In this document: positions 8,977 to 17,159 of the stretch, piece after piece
How the letters are laid out: every line of letters begins with the position of its first letter
Numbering within the stretch: the stretch's first letter is position 1
NCBI RefSeq assembly: GCF_000758605.1
Contig: NZ_CP009282.1
Coordinates: forward strand, 5,518,001-5,582,000
Reading direction: 5' to 3'
From: Paenibacillus sp. FSL R5-0912
Lineage (GTDB): Bacteria > Bacillota > Bacilli > Paenibacillales > Paenibacillaceae
DNA: 64,000 nt
The notes under the pieces: model-generated
Told to the model about the DNA's origin: nothing
The model's input: the letters and a program-made list of their open reading frames with translations, nothing else
Database searches by the model: none
Position numbers and translations under genes: made by a program

Positions 8977-10296
8977 CTATTCGTTCAGGTATGTGGTCGC
9001 CTTATTCTGAATCAGCTTCGCCACTTCCTCCGCTGTTTTCTGTCCGCTGAAGAAGGCGCCCATCTCTTCTCCGAGAATGGAGAGAATCTTGAAATCCAGC
9101 ATGGCGAAGTTATCCGCAGTATTCATCAGCTCTTGAAACTCCTTGAACTGCCCTTCAGGCACACTTACAGGCATGCCGCTTGGGAGCTTATACGTTCCGC
9201 TCTTCACCTGCTGCTGAAGCTCACTGAGCTGCTTGTCATTCACCGATTGGAGCAGGGAGAAGCCTTCTCTGCTCTGGAGGGACTGCGCTTCCTCAGAGAG
9301 CAGGAACTCTATGAACTTCCAGGCATGATCTGCAACCGGCGATTTGGCCTGTATCGCAAATGTGGAGGTCGGAATAATCCGCATGGCGCCGGAGCTTCCG
9401 CTATGTGGCTTATGCAGCAGCTTTGGATTGGCAAAATAAGTATACGGAACATTGACGAAATCGGCCGGGGTTTGCAGAACGGCGGAATAGAACAATTGAT
9501 TCCCGGCTTCCGCCGGCTTCGAGGTCATCACTTTATCGTCATACATCTCTTTAATTTGCCTCATCATAAATATGAATGCAGGGGAATCAAACTTGGCTGT
9601 CCGCGCAGCAGAATCTACAAACTGGTTATAGCCGTCCACCACCATCTCCTGAAGAAGGACCTCCGGCGGATTCTCCGAGATCGCATAGCGATGACCGGAG
9701 CCTGCCTTCTCCTCGGCTTCAATCATTGATTTGACAATCGCATTGAATTCCTGCCAAGTCCAGCTCTTATCGTCTACGTTCGTGTGCTTGAGCGCTTCCC
9801 CATCTCCAATGAACGCTCTCAGATTGTACCCCGAAGGAATGATATAGGTGCCGCCATTCAGCTTCAGGGCATTCAATACATTCATTGCAAGATTATCCTG
9901 CTTCAGGGTTTGCGACTGCTTCAAGTAATCCTCCATATTAAGAAATAGCTGCTTGTTCACATATTCACTGACAGGCAGGCTGCCGGTTTCATAAATGTCG
10001 GCTCCTTTTCCCGAGAGCAGGGCCGTAGCGGTGCTTTTCAAATATTTCTCATAATCCGGCCCTTCCATAGTCTCGCCGATCCCCTTGTAAGCCTGAATCT
10101 GCAAATCAATCTCAGGATAGACCTTTTCAAACTTCTGCTCTACAGCACGGTAGAATTCAGTGTCCAGCTCAACGGATAACGTAACGACCGTCTTCCCGCC
10201 TGTGCTCGAAGCTTCCCCGCTGCTCCCAGGGCTGCATGCAGTCATTAGGGTGGTAAAAGCAAGGCTCATGCCCAGCCAACTCTTCTTCATCTTCAT
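8977..10296 (-). CDS. CUT1-family extracellular solute-binding lipoprotein
   Basis: 439 residues with a lipoprotein signal (MKMKKSWLGMSLAFTTLMTAC). The mature part follows the SBP_bac_1 (MalE-like) fold: 'VTLSVELDTEFYRAVEQKFE', 'GADIYETGSLPVSEYV', 'WTWQEFNAIVKSMIE', 'DHAWKFIEFLLSEEAQ'. The start has AGGAGG nine bases upstream. It is expected to feed the MalF/MalG-type permeases encoded upstream. The ligand cannot be read from sequence; given the operon partners (HlyD-like adaptor, two-component system), a non-sugar ligand is also possible. Confidence 0.88.
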   Translation of the reverse strand: MKMKKSWLGMSLAFTTLMTACSPGSSGEASSTGGKTVVTLSVELDTEFYRAVEQKFEKVYPEIDLQIQAYKGIGETMEGPDYEKYLKSTATALLSGKGADIYETGSLPVSEYVNKQLFLNMEDYLKQSQTLKQDNLAMNVLNALKLNGGTYIIPSGYNLRAFIGDGEALKHTNVDDKSWTWQEFNAIVKSMIEAEEKAGSGHRYAISENPPEVLLQEMVVDGYNQFVDSAARTAKFDSPAFIFMMRQIKEMYDDKVMTSKPAEAGNQLFYSAVLQTPADFVNVPYTYFANPKLLHKPHSGSSGAMRIIPTSTFAIQAKSPVADHAWKFIEFLLSEEAQSLQSREGFSLLQSVNDKQLSELQQQVKSGTYKLPSGMPVSVPEGQFKEFQELMNTADNFAMLDFKILSILGEEMGAFFSGQKTAEEVAKLIQNKATTYLNE

Positions 10297-10346
10297 TTAT
10301 CAATACCTCCTAAGATTCTTCGTATTGTATGTCGTACAACTGCTGC

Positions 10347-11507
10347 TTACTGGAGACGTACGCGATTCCCGTCCTGTAAGGGCTCACTGCTCTCCAGAAT
10401 AATCATTTCATCTTCATACAGGCTATCCGTTTGGATGACGCTGTCTATACCATTGGTGGTACTGGACCGGATCTGAACTTCGCGGGCAACAAACACATTG
10501 CCTAATGCCCCCCTCTGCTCCTCGATTTTGTACACATAGCTGCGCTCCCCTGTCTGGTGGATAGCCTTACTCGGGACCACCAGCCCCTCTTGAAGAGACG
10601 GCTTGTTCAGCTTGATCTGAACCTGCTCACCCCCCTTAAGCGAATCATCCTCCAGCACCATAAAAACATTCTTTTGAGGGATTTCCTCCGTCTTGCCGTT
10701 CTCCTCAGCAGGTGAGCTGCCGATACGCGCCTGAACATCCTTGATCTCCGTAACCTTCCCCTGTTCGGAGCGGACCTGTGGCCCCTCCGAACTCTGAACC
10801 TCCACCTCTAGCTTCTCTCCTAAGGAGACCCCGAGACTGGATAACAGCTCCGCATCCGCCGTAAAATCAAATTGATACCCCTTGCTGCTATTGGAGATGA
10901 CCAGATCCGGCTCCCCCGCAGACAGCATCTCCGGAATGGCATTCACCGTGGTTACAATCCCGTCGAATGGAGCCTTCAGTTGCTGCTCACTGGTTAACTT
11001 TTCTCTCAGATCAGCAATTTTACGCGTCTGCATGGCCTGATCAATCTTGCCCGCCTCAATCTCTCGTCTGGCCCTGCGAATCTGAAGCTCATCCCCCTCC
11101 AGGTACGTCTGAATGAACTGATCCTGCAGAGTTTGCTGTTCGATCTTCTGCTTGTCCAGGAGCGTGATTTCATCCTGCAGCTCTGATTCAGCAGTCTGGC
11201 TGTCATAGAGAATCAGCTTCTGCCCCTTCTTGACCTTGTCCCCCTCCTTCACAAGAATCTGCCGGACCTTCCATCCGCTGGAATTCAGAAGCTGCGCTTC
11301 GCTCACAGGCCGCAGCATCCCGCTGCCCTCCAGCGTGAATTCAAGGCTACGGCTCTCCGGTTTGACCGTCGTCACTTTGGGCAAGGTCAAGGACTGCAGC
11401 GTATTGCTGAAAAAGGTGAAGAAGAGCAGCACGCCCAAGAGCAGAAGGAAGGCCTTTCTGATTATTTTTTTGCGCCTGCGGTCTGCCGGCACCCCTGTAA
11501 TCTCCAT
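10347..11507 (-). CDS. HlyD/MacA-like membrane fusion (adaptor) protein
   Basis: 386 residues from the ATG at 11507, chosen because GGAGGA lies 12 bases upstream; an in-frame ATG at 11555, which overlaps the previous stop as TAATG, would add 16 residues that mostly translate the ribosome site. Order of parts: basic N-terminus, one membrane helix, first half of a lipoyl-like domain ('ILVKEGDKVKKGQKLILYD'), a charged coiled-coil hairpin of about 65 residues, second lipoyl half ('LKAPFDGIVTTVNAIPEML'), then beta-barrel and membrane-proximal domains ending 'LQDGNRVRLQ'. In other systems such adaptors join an ABC or RND exporter; here the neighbours are importer-type permeases, with no MacB-like or RND gene. 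That mismatch is the odd feature of this operon. Confidence 0.85.
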   Translation of the reverse strand: MEITGVPADRRRKKIIRKAFLLLLGVLLFFTFFSNTLQSLTLPKVTTVKPESRSLEFTLEGSGMLRPVSEAQLLNSSGWKVRQILVKEGDKVKKGQKLILYDSQTAESELQDEITLLDKQKIEQQTLQDQFIQTYLEGDELQIRRARREIEAGKIDQAMQTRKIADLREKLTSEQQLKAPFDGIVTTVNAIPEMLSAGEPDLVISNSSKGYQFDFTADAELLSSLGVSLGEKLEVEVQSSEGPQVRSEQGKVTEIKDVQARIGSSPAEENGKTEEIPQKNVFMVLEDDSLKGGEQVQIKLNKPSLQEGLVVPSKAIHQTGERSYVYKIEEQRGALGNVFVAREVQIRSSTTNGIDSVIQTDSLYEDEMIILESSEPLQDGNRVRLQ

Positions 11508-11554
11508 ATCCCGTCTTTCTCCTCCTTCCTTAAAAGTTCCCTCACACGCGGGCA

Positions 11555-12430
11555 TTACCCCTTAATCCCAGACAATTGGACACCTTCAATGAAATACGTC
11601 TCCGCATACAGAAAGAGAAGGACCATCGGAGCCATATAGATGGCAGAAGCGGCAAAGGCAAGCCCCTTCTCGCTGCTGACATTGGACAGATAGACCGAGA
11701 GGGGCTGCCTTAACGGGTCGTCCAGGAAGATCAGCGGCTGCTCCACCATATTCCAGTAATCGACGAATAACAGAATCGTGAGTGCGGCCAGGCCCGGCTG
11801 AACCATTGGAATAATAATGGTATAGAAAATCCGTAAATGTCCGGCGCCATCCATCTTGGCCGCTTCGATATAGGCATACGGAATGTCCAGCATGAACTGC
11901 CTGAGCATGAATACACCGAAGGCCGCAAAAATACCGGGCAGGATAATGGCAACTGAGCTATTCAGCAGCCCCAGCCGTTCCGCCATGATGTAATTGGGCA
12001 CAAGAGTCACCTGAAAGGGCATGAGCATCGTCAGGACATAGATAAGAAACATGAATTCCCGACCCCGGAATCTCAGCTTGGAGAACGCATAGGCAGCAAG
12101 CGCAGCTATAAGCGTCTGTCCGGCAATGATGGGCACCACCAGGAATACCGAATTCCAGAACAACGACAGGTACAACGGGCTGTCCATCAACACCTTGCCG
12201 TATTGCTCCAGGGATACCTGATCCGGCAGCCATTTCAAATTTGCAAAGAGATCATTTCTCCCCTCCATAACCTTGTTCATTTGTCCGACAGGACCGTAAT
12301 TGATCCCTATTTCACGGGTACTCATGAATGAATTAATGAGGGTCACCCCAATCGGGAACAACATTACGAGAGCAATCGCCCCCATCATGACGGTTAACGC
12401 TAGCTTGTGTATGACTTTACCAACTGGCAA
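11555..12430 (-). CDS. CUT1-family sugar ABC transporter permease, MalG type
   Basis: About 292 residues from the TTG at 12430, chosen because GGAGAGG lies just upstream and the preceding gene stops at 12444. Six membrane helices and a MalG-type EAA loop (YIEAAKMDGAGHLRIFYTII). 'PIGVTLINSFMSTREI' at the N-terminus and 'FIEGVQLSGIKG' at the C-terminus are typical of MalG/AraQ-like permeases. Works with the MalF-type permease encoded upstream; an ATPase is missing from the locus, so a shared ATPase of the MsmX type is likely used. Confidence 0.88.
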   Translation of the reverse strand: MPVGKVIHKLALTVMMGAIALVMLFPIGVTLINSFMSTREIGINYGPVGQMNKVMEGRNDLFANLKWLPDQVSLEQYGKVLMDSPLYLSLFWNSVFLVVPIIAGQTLIAALAAYAFSKLRFRGREFMFLIYVLTMLMPFQVTLVPNYIMAERLGLLNSSVAIILPGIFAAFGVFMLRQFMLDIPYAYIEAAKMDGAGHLRIFYTIIIPMVQPGLAALTILLFVDYWNMVEQPLIFLDDPLRQPLSVYLSNVSSEKGLAFAASAIYMAPMVLLFLYAETYFIEGVQLSGIKG

Positions 12431-12443
12431 GACCTCTCCACCT

Positions 12444-13310
12444 CTATTCCATATATCGCCGGTAGCGGCGTTCCATGGCGAACAACCCGAGTACGATGAT
12501 AAGAATGCCGCCAACCATTAAGGTGGACGCAGCCGTCATCTTCGGGAGGTCGAGCGACAGGAACATATTGTTCATAAAGTGCTGCAGCATATAGATGCTG
12601 TCATGCGGATAGGGTCCGGCAATCAGATATGTCTCCCGAAATACCTTGAAGGAATTAATGATCGACATAATGACGACAAAAAACATCGTGGAGGTTAAAT
12701 AGACCAGCGTAATGCTCCGGAACTGCCTTAGTCGGCCAGCCCCTTCAATCTGGGCGGTTTCGTAGTAATCCTTCGGGATCTGCTGCAGTCCGGCCAAGAA
12801 CAGGATCACGTTATACCCGATGTTTTTCCATATATACATCGTTATGATTACATTCCGCGCTGCCTCTGTCTTCATCCAATCCACCCGCGCCAGACCGAAG
12901 CCGCTCAGCCAGGCATTCAGCGCCCCGTTCCAGTCAAACAGGATCTGCCAGACCAGGATAATGGAGGCGACAGGAACGACAAGAGGGAGTACATAGGCAG
13001 TTCTCAGCCATTTTTGACCATACAAGCTTCTATTGAGCAGCAGCGCCAACCCAAGCGACAGTACAATCAGCAGCGGAACACTCACCAGGCTGAAGTAGAA
13101 AGTACCCGAGGCTGCCTTGCGAAAGGAATCGCCCGCAATCAGCTCCCGGTAATTCTGCAGTCCCACATACTGCCCGCCCACCGTGCGGTCCATGAAGGAG
13201 TAGAACACGCCCATCCCAAACGGAATCAGGTAGAACAGTGCAAACCCTGCCACACTGGGTGCCAGAAATAACCATGCAATCGATGAATCCTTACGGGCCC
13301 AATTCTTCAA
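12444..13310 (-). CDS. CUT1-family sugar ABC transporter permease, MalF type
   Basis: 288 residues with six membrane helices. 'WLFLAPSVAGFALFYLIPF' at the N-terminus and the EAA loop (YYETAQIEGAGRLRQFRSIT) identify a MalF/UgpA-like permease. The start is TTG at 13310 with GGGAGGG seven bases upstream. First gene of the operon that continues through the MalG-type permease, HlyD-like adaptor, binding protein, two-component system and secreted repeat protein. A terminator separates it from the upstream kinase gene. Confidence 0.88.
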   Translation of the reverse strand: MKNWARKDSSIAWLFLAPSVAGFALFYLIPFGMGVFYSFMDRTVGGQYVGLQNYRELIAGDSFRKAASGTFYFSLVSVPLLIVLSLGLALLLNRSLYGQKWLRTAYVLPLVVPVASIILVWQILFDWNGALNAWLSGFGLARVDWMKTEAARNVIITMYIWKNIGYNVILFLAGLQQIPKDYYETAQIEGAGRLRQFRSITLVYLTSTMFFVVIMSIINSFKVFRETYLIAGPYPHDSIYMLQHFMNNMFLSLDLPKMTAASTLMVGGILIIVLGLFAMERRYRRYME

Positions 13311-13431
13311 GCTACTCCCTCCCTGTCCTCAAGAATAGGAAAAACTGTTTAAGAAGAAGTCGGGTAAAGATTAAAACTTTCTTAAATTCTCTGATATTCC
13401 CAAAGCAAACTACCGCAGCCCGCCACATAGC

Positions 13432-13475
13432 AAAAAAGCCGCAAACGGATGCCTCATCCATTCGCAGCTATTTGT
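13432..13475 (-). terminator. Intrinsic terminator after the YesM-type kinase gene
   Basis: Minus strand: arms GAATGGATG and CATCCGTTTGCGGC around an AGG loop form a long, nearly continuous stem, followed by six T residues. It lies about 80 bases after the kinase stop and before the MalF-type gene, so it separates the two ABC operons. Confidence 0.85.
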
Positions 13476-13551
13476 GCACAAATTCTTTGGCGGTAGATGC
13501 CTTTCCGCAAAACGAATCAGGAATTCTCAAATGACATACTTTGCCTATTCT

Positions 13552-15222
13552 TTACTTTTCCCTCCTGGGGATTCTCACCTCAACTGTTGTACCCTGGCCG
13601 ATTTCACTTTTGATCGTAATCCCGTAGGTTTCGCCAAAATAAATACGGATTCTCTCCTGGGCGTTGAACAGTCCGTACGATTTGGATTGCCTGTTTAATA
13701 CCGTATCCATGGTTTCCCGGGTCATTCCCGGACCGTTGTCTTCAATGCCGAATACAATGGTGTCTTCCTCAAAGCAAGCCCGCAGGCTTATCCTGCCGCG
13801 TCCTTCCCGTTTGTTATCTACACCGTGTTCAATCGCATTCTCCACAATAGGCTGCATAATCAGCTTAATCATTTGACAGCCCAGAACTTCCGGATCCACC
13901 TCGTACACCACATCAAAGCTGTGGTCATGCATAATCAGCTGCAGATCAATATAAGATTTCGTATTTTCCAGTTCATCATGAACGCTGATTACATCTTGCC
14001 CTCTGTTCAGGGTCGTCCGGTAAAATTTGGAGAGGGTCGTGGTGATTTTACTGATGTCATAGGCTTTGATAGCTATAGCTTTCCAGTTGATCAGCGACAG
14101 GGAGTTATAGAGAAAATGAGGATTAATCTGGGCCTGCAGCGCTTTCAGCTCCGCGTCCTTCTGCACAACCTTGCTGCGGTAGACTTCATTGAACAGCTCA
14201 TTCAGGCTTTGCAGCATATCCTTGAAACGCGACGTCAGCTCACCGATTTCGTCATTCGAATCCACAATAATGTCTACATGCAGATCCCCGCGGGTCACCC
14301 TTTTCATCGTGCGGTTCAAGCGGTAGATCCTTCGCACAAAAGCATTCGATAACAGCCAGACCGCCGGCACCAGAATCAGCAGGCATATCCCGACCGTGAG
14401 TATGGTGGCGCGGAGAATTGTCTTGGCGTCGACGCCGATCGAGTCCTTGGGCATATAAAAGACAAGCTTCCAGCCCGTTGCGCTAAGCTCTTGGGAGATC
14501 ACGATGAAATCATTCGCTCTGCCTTCCGCCGCCTGGGCCGATTCAAAGGGCGGCAGCCCATTCTGATAAGCAAAAACAGGCTCCTCCGCTCCATTCTCCA
14601 CCAGAACGCCGTAATCACCGGAGACTACATTGGTCAGGCCCGCAAAAATATCCTGGCTGTCAAATCTTAAATAAATCAGGTTGTCATACTGCGTTCCCGA
14701 ACCACCCACCATTCTCCGCACGGCGGACAACGCCGGACCTTCCTTGATCCATTGTGTCTGCCCGCTTGCCATCGCTGCTTCAAACCAAGGCTCCCCGGAT
14801 ACGTTGCCGATTGGCAGAATCGTATTTTTCCGTTCCGTAATATTATTTCCTGTATAAACCGTCAGCTGCCTGATTTCTTCGTTCAGAAACATAAGCGTAT
14901 TGAACAACGGCTCCACGATGGTATTCAGATCATTGTACATATAATAATAATTATCGGAGTAATCATTGTTGAAGACGGACACCACACTGGAGTTAAAAGT
15001 GAACGAGTCCAGCGCGGCACTTAGCTTGCCGAACTTATAATCCAGATTGGCGGCGATTTCCGACACATTGTCGGTTAAGGTCAGCCGGGCCTGCTGAACA
15101 AGCAGATTCCTGGATTGATCATACGAATACCAGCCAAGCACACTGAGCGGAACAATGATAACGAGTAAATAAGAGACAAACAGCTTATGCTTAATTCTTA
15201 GATCCCTGATGAACCGGCCCAA
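13552..15222 (-). CDS. YesM-family sensor histidine kinase
   Basis: 556 residues. N-terminal membrane helix (about 14-34), a large extracellular sensor region of about 240 residues likely of the dCache type, a second helix near 275-298, HAMP, then a His_kinase domain ('AQINPHFLYNSLSLINW') and HATPase with 'ENAIEHGVDNK' and 'GIEDNGPGM'. Start is TTG at 15222. The sensor presumably detects the sugar taken up by the adjacent importer and phosphorylates the YesN-type regulator at 19065-20597. A terminator-like hairpin lies between the upstream permease gene and this gene, so its expression may be set lower than that of the transporter. Confidence 0.9.
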   Translation of the reverse strand: MGRFIRDLRIKHKLFVSYLLVIIVPLSVLGWYSYDQSRNLLVQQARLTLTDNVSEIAANLDYKFGKLSAALDSFTFNSSVVSVFNNDYSDNYYYMYNDLNTIVEPLFNTLMFLNEEIRQLTVYTGNNITERKNTILPIGNVSGEPWFEAAMASGQTQWIKEGPALSAVRRMVGGSGTQYDNLIYLRFDSQDIFAGLTNVVSGDYGVLVENGAEEPVFAYQNGLPPFESAQAAEGRANDFIVISQELSATGWKLVFYMPKDSIGVDAKTILRATILTVGICLLILVPAVWLLSNAFVRRIYRLNRTMKRVTRGDLHVDIIVDSNDEIGELTSRFKDMLQSLNELFNEVYRSKVVQKDAELKALQAQINPHFLYNSLSLINWKAIAIKAYDISKITTTLSKFYRTTLNRGQDVISVHDELENTKSYIDLQLIMHDHSFDVVYEVDPEVLGCQMIKLIMQPIVENAIEHGVDNKREGRGRISLRACFEEDTIVFGIEDNGPGMTRETMDTVLNRQSKSYGLFNAQERIRIYFGETYGITIKSEIGQGTTVEVRIPRREK

Positions 15223-15306
15223 GCGCTCCAGATCTACCCCTCCTGTCTTAAGCTCTTTTCCTTATAAAGTAGCATTGCCCCCGTCAAATAACAATCCACA
15301 GGCCGA

Positions 15307-15355
15307 AACAACAAAGGGGTGTCCCCTGCCATTTCCGGCTTAAGGGACACCCGTT
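15307..15355 (-). terminator. Terminator-like hairpin between permease and kinase genes
   Basis: Minus strand: nine-base arms GGGTGTCCC and GGGACACCC separated by 18 bases, followed by CTTTGTTGTTT. The T-tract is interrupted, so it may terminate only partially and act as an attenuator between the transporter genes and the kinase gene. Confidence 0.65.
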
Positions 15356-15371
15356 TACATGCAATTTCCGC

Positions 15372-16253
15372 TTACTCTTTGACGGCACCAAGTACGATTC
15401 CGCTGACGAAATACCGCTGCAGAAACGGATAAATGAGCATAATCGGTATCATCGAGACCATGACCTTGGCGGCATTCAGCAGTTGGCTGGACATATTGGA
15501 CAGACGCTTGATCTCTTCCGGATCGGTGGTGTTCATGATCGAATTCATGCTGATGATCAATTGCTGGATATAGGTTTGCAGCGGCCAATTCTCCTTGTGG
15601 TTCATCAGGATCATCCCGTCAAAGAATGAATTCCAGTGTCCGACGACCGAGAACAGGGTGACTGTTGCAAGTGAGGGAAGGGAAATGGGGATAAAAATCG
15701 TCACCAGCGTTCTCCATGCCCCTGCCCCGTCCATTCCGGCAGCCTCCTCCAGCTCCTTCGGAACGCCCTTGAAGAAATTCATCAGTAAGATCACATTAAA
15801 TACAGGAACCGCGGTAGGCAGCACAAGCGCCCAGATGGAATCGAGCAGCCCGTACGTATTGATCGTCATATACCATGGGATCAGCCCGCCGTTGAACAGC
15901 ATACAGAAGATTACGAACCACATATAGATATTTCTGCCGGGAAAATGTTTGTTCGATTTGGATAACGGATAGGCCATCAGCACCGTAACCAGCAGGTTGA
16001 TGACCCCGCCCAGCAGCACTCTTTGTACGGATACACCAAACGATATAAAAAAGTTCCGGTCCCTGATTACGGATTCATAGGCGGCCAGATTGAAATCAAC
16101 CGGCCAGAAGAAGACCTCCCCCGACATGGCCGCCACTTTGCCGCTGAACGAAATAGCCAAGGTGTTCAGTACCGGGGCCAATGAAAGAAAAGCAATCACG
16201 GTTAGAATACAATAAATCACAATATCAACAGTCCGGCTGGTTCCTCGGATCAC
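15372..16253 (-). CDS. LplC/YtcP-type carbohydrate ABC transporter permease
   Basis: 293 residues, six membrane helices, N-terminus 'FLSLAPVLNTLAISFSGK' and EAA loop (LEEAAGMDGAGAWRTLVTIF). C-terminal 'QRYFVSGIVLGAVKE' is typical of the LplC branch. It lies 15 bases after the LplB-type permease gene and is its channel partner. Confidence 0.9.
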   Translation of the reverse strand: MIRGTSRTVDIVIYCILTVIAFLSLAPVLNTLAISFSGKVAAMSGEVFFWPVDFNLAAYESVIRDRNFFISFGVSVQRVLLGGVINLLVTVLMAYPLSKSNKHFPGRNIYMWFVIFCMLFNGGLIPWYMTINTYGLLDSIWALVLPTAVPVFNVILLMNFFKGVPKELEEAAGMDGAGAWRTLVTIFIPISLPSLATVTLFSVVGHWNSFFDGMILMNHKENWPLQTYIQQLIISMNSIMNTTDPEEIKRLSNMSSQLLNAAKVMVSMIPIMLIYPFLQRYFVSGIVLGAVKE

Positions 16254-16268
16254 AGCAAATCACCTCTG

Positions 16269-17159
16269 TCAGAAAATACGGTAGTTGGCAAACCGGGCGG
16301 CCAGACCATAGGACGCGGCAATCAATATAAAGCTTACTACCGATTTGAGCAGACCTACCGCTGTTGCCAGGCCGTACTGGATTTCAAGCAATCCTGAACG
16401 GTATACATAAGTATCAATGATATCTCCCGATTCATAGACAATCGGATTATATAAGTTGAGAATTTGCTCAAAGCCTGCATTAAGCACATTACCTAGGCTT
16501 AAGGTCGCCAGCAGAATAACTGTTGTCATTAAACCCGGAATCGTAATATTGGTTAACCGCTGAAATCTGTTCGCTCCATCGATGGCGGCCGCTTCGTAGA
16601 GATTGGTGTTGATTGAAGTCAGGGCAGCGATATAGATAATCGTATTGAATCCGAATTCCTTCCATACATCGCTTGACACGACAACGACGCGGAACCAATG
16701 ATTGCTCTGGAGGAACATAATCGGATCGCCGCCGAACCACCCGATCATCTGATTGACAATGCCGTCCAGACTTAGCAGGTTAATCAAAACTCCTGAGAGA
16801 ATGACCCAGGACATAAAATGGGGCAGGTACACAATCGTTTGGATGGTCCGTTTGAATTTCACGTTGGCCACTTCATGGAACATGAGCGCAAATACAAAGG
16901 GAACAGCCAATCCGGCAATAATTTTCAGCAAAGCAATGGTTAAGGTGTTTCCGAGAATCAGCCTGCTGTCAGGCAGGCTGAACATGTAAGCGAAATTCTC
17001 CCATCCCACCCACTCAGAGTGGAATATGCCAAGCGTAGGCTGGAAATCCTGAAAGGCAATCACAATCCCGAACATAGGAATTACACTAAACGCTACAAGC
17101 AACAATATGCCGGGCAGCAGCATGATGTGGTAATTCCAGATAGAAGCTCTGTTTCTCAT
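16269..17159 (-). CDS. LplB/YteP-type carbohydrate ABC transporter permease
   Basis: 296 residues with six membrane helices; 'LLPGILLLVAFSVIPMFGI' near the N-terminus, 'FQDFQPTLGIFHSEWVGWEN', and EAA loop (YEAAAIDGANRFQRLTNITI). Ends 'GLAARFANYRIF' as LplB-type permeases do. Overlaps the upstream binding-protein gene by 4 bases. No ATPase is encoded here; these systems normally share an MsmX-type ATPase. Confidence 0.9.
   Translation of the reverse strand: MRNRASIWNYHIMLLPGILLLVAFSVIPMFGIVIAFQDFQPTLGIFHSEWVGWENFAYMFSLPDSRLILGNTLTIALLKIIAGLAVPFVFALMFHEVANVKFKRTIQTIVYLPHFMSWVILSGVLINLLSLDGIVNQMIGWFGGDPIMFLQSNHWFRVVVVSSDVWKEFGFNTIIYIAALTSINTNLYEAAAIDGANRFQRLTNITIPGLMTTVILLATLSLGNVLNAGFEQILNLYNPIVYESGDIIDTYVYRSGLLEIQYGLATAVGLLKSVVSFILIAASYGLAARFANYRIF

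Noticed and set aside
8821..9729. 302-codon plus-strand frame opposite the binding-protein gene
   Set aside because: Antisense shadow of the minus-strand lipoprotein and response regulator genes, which have clear domains; no ribosome site or recognisable product.
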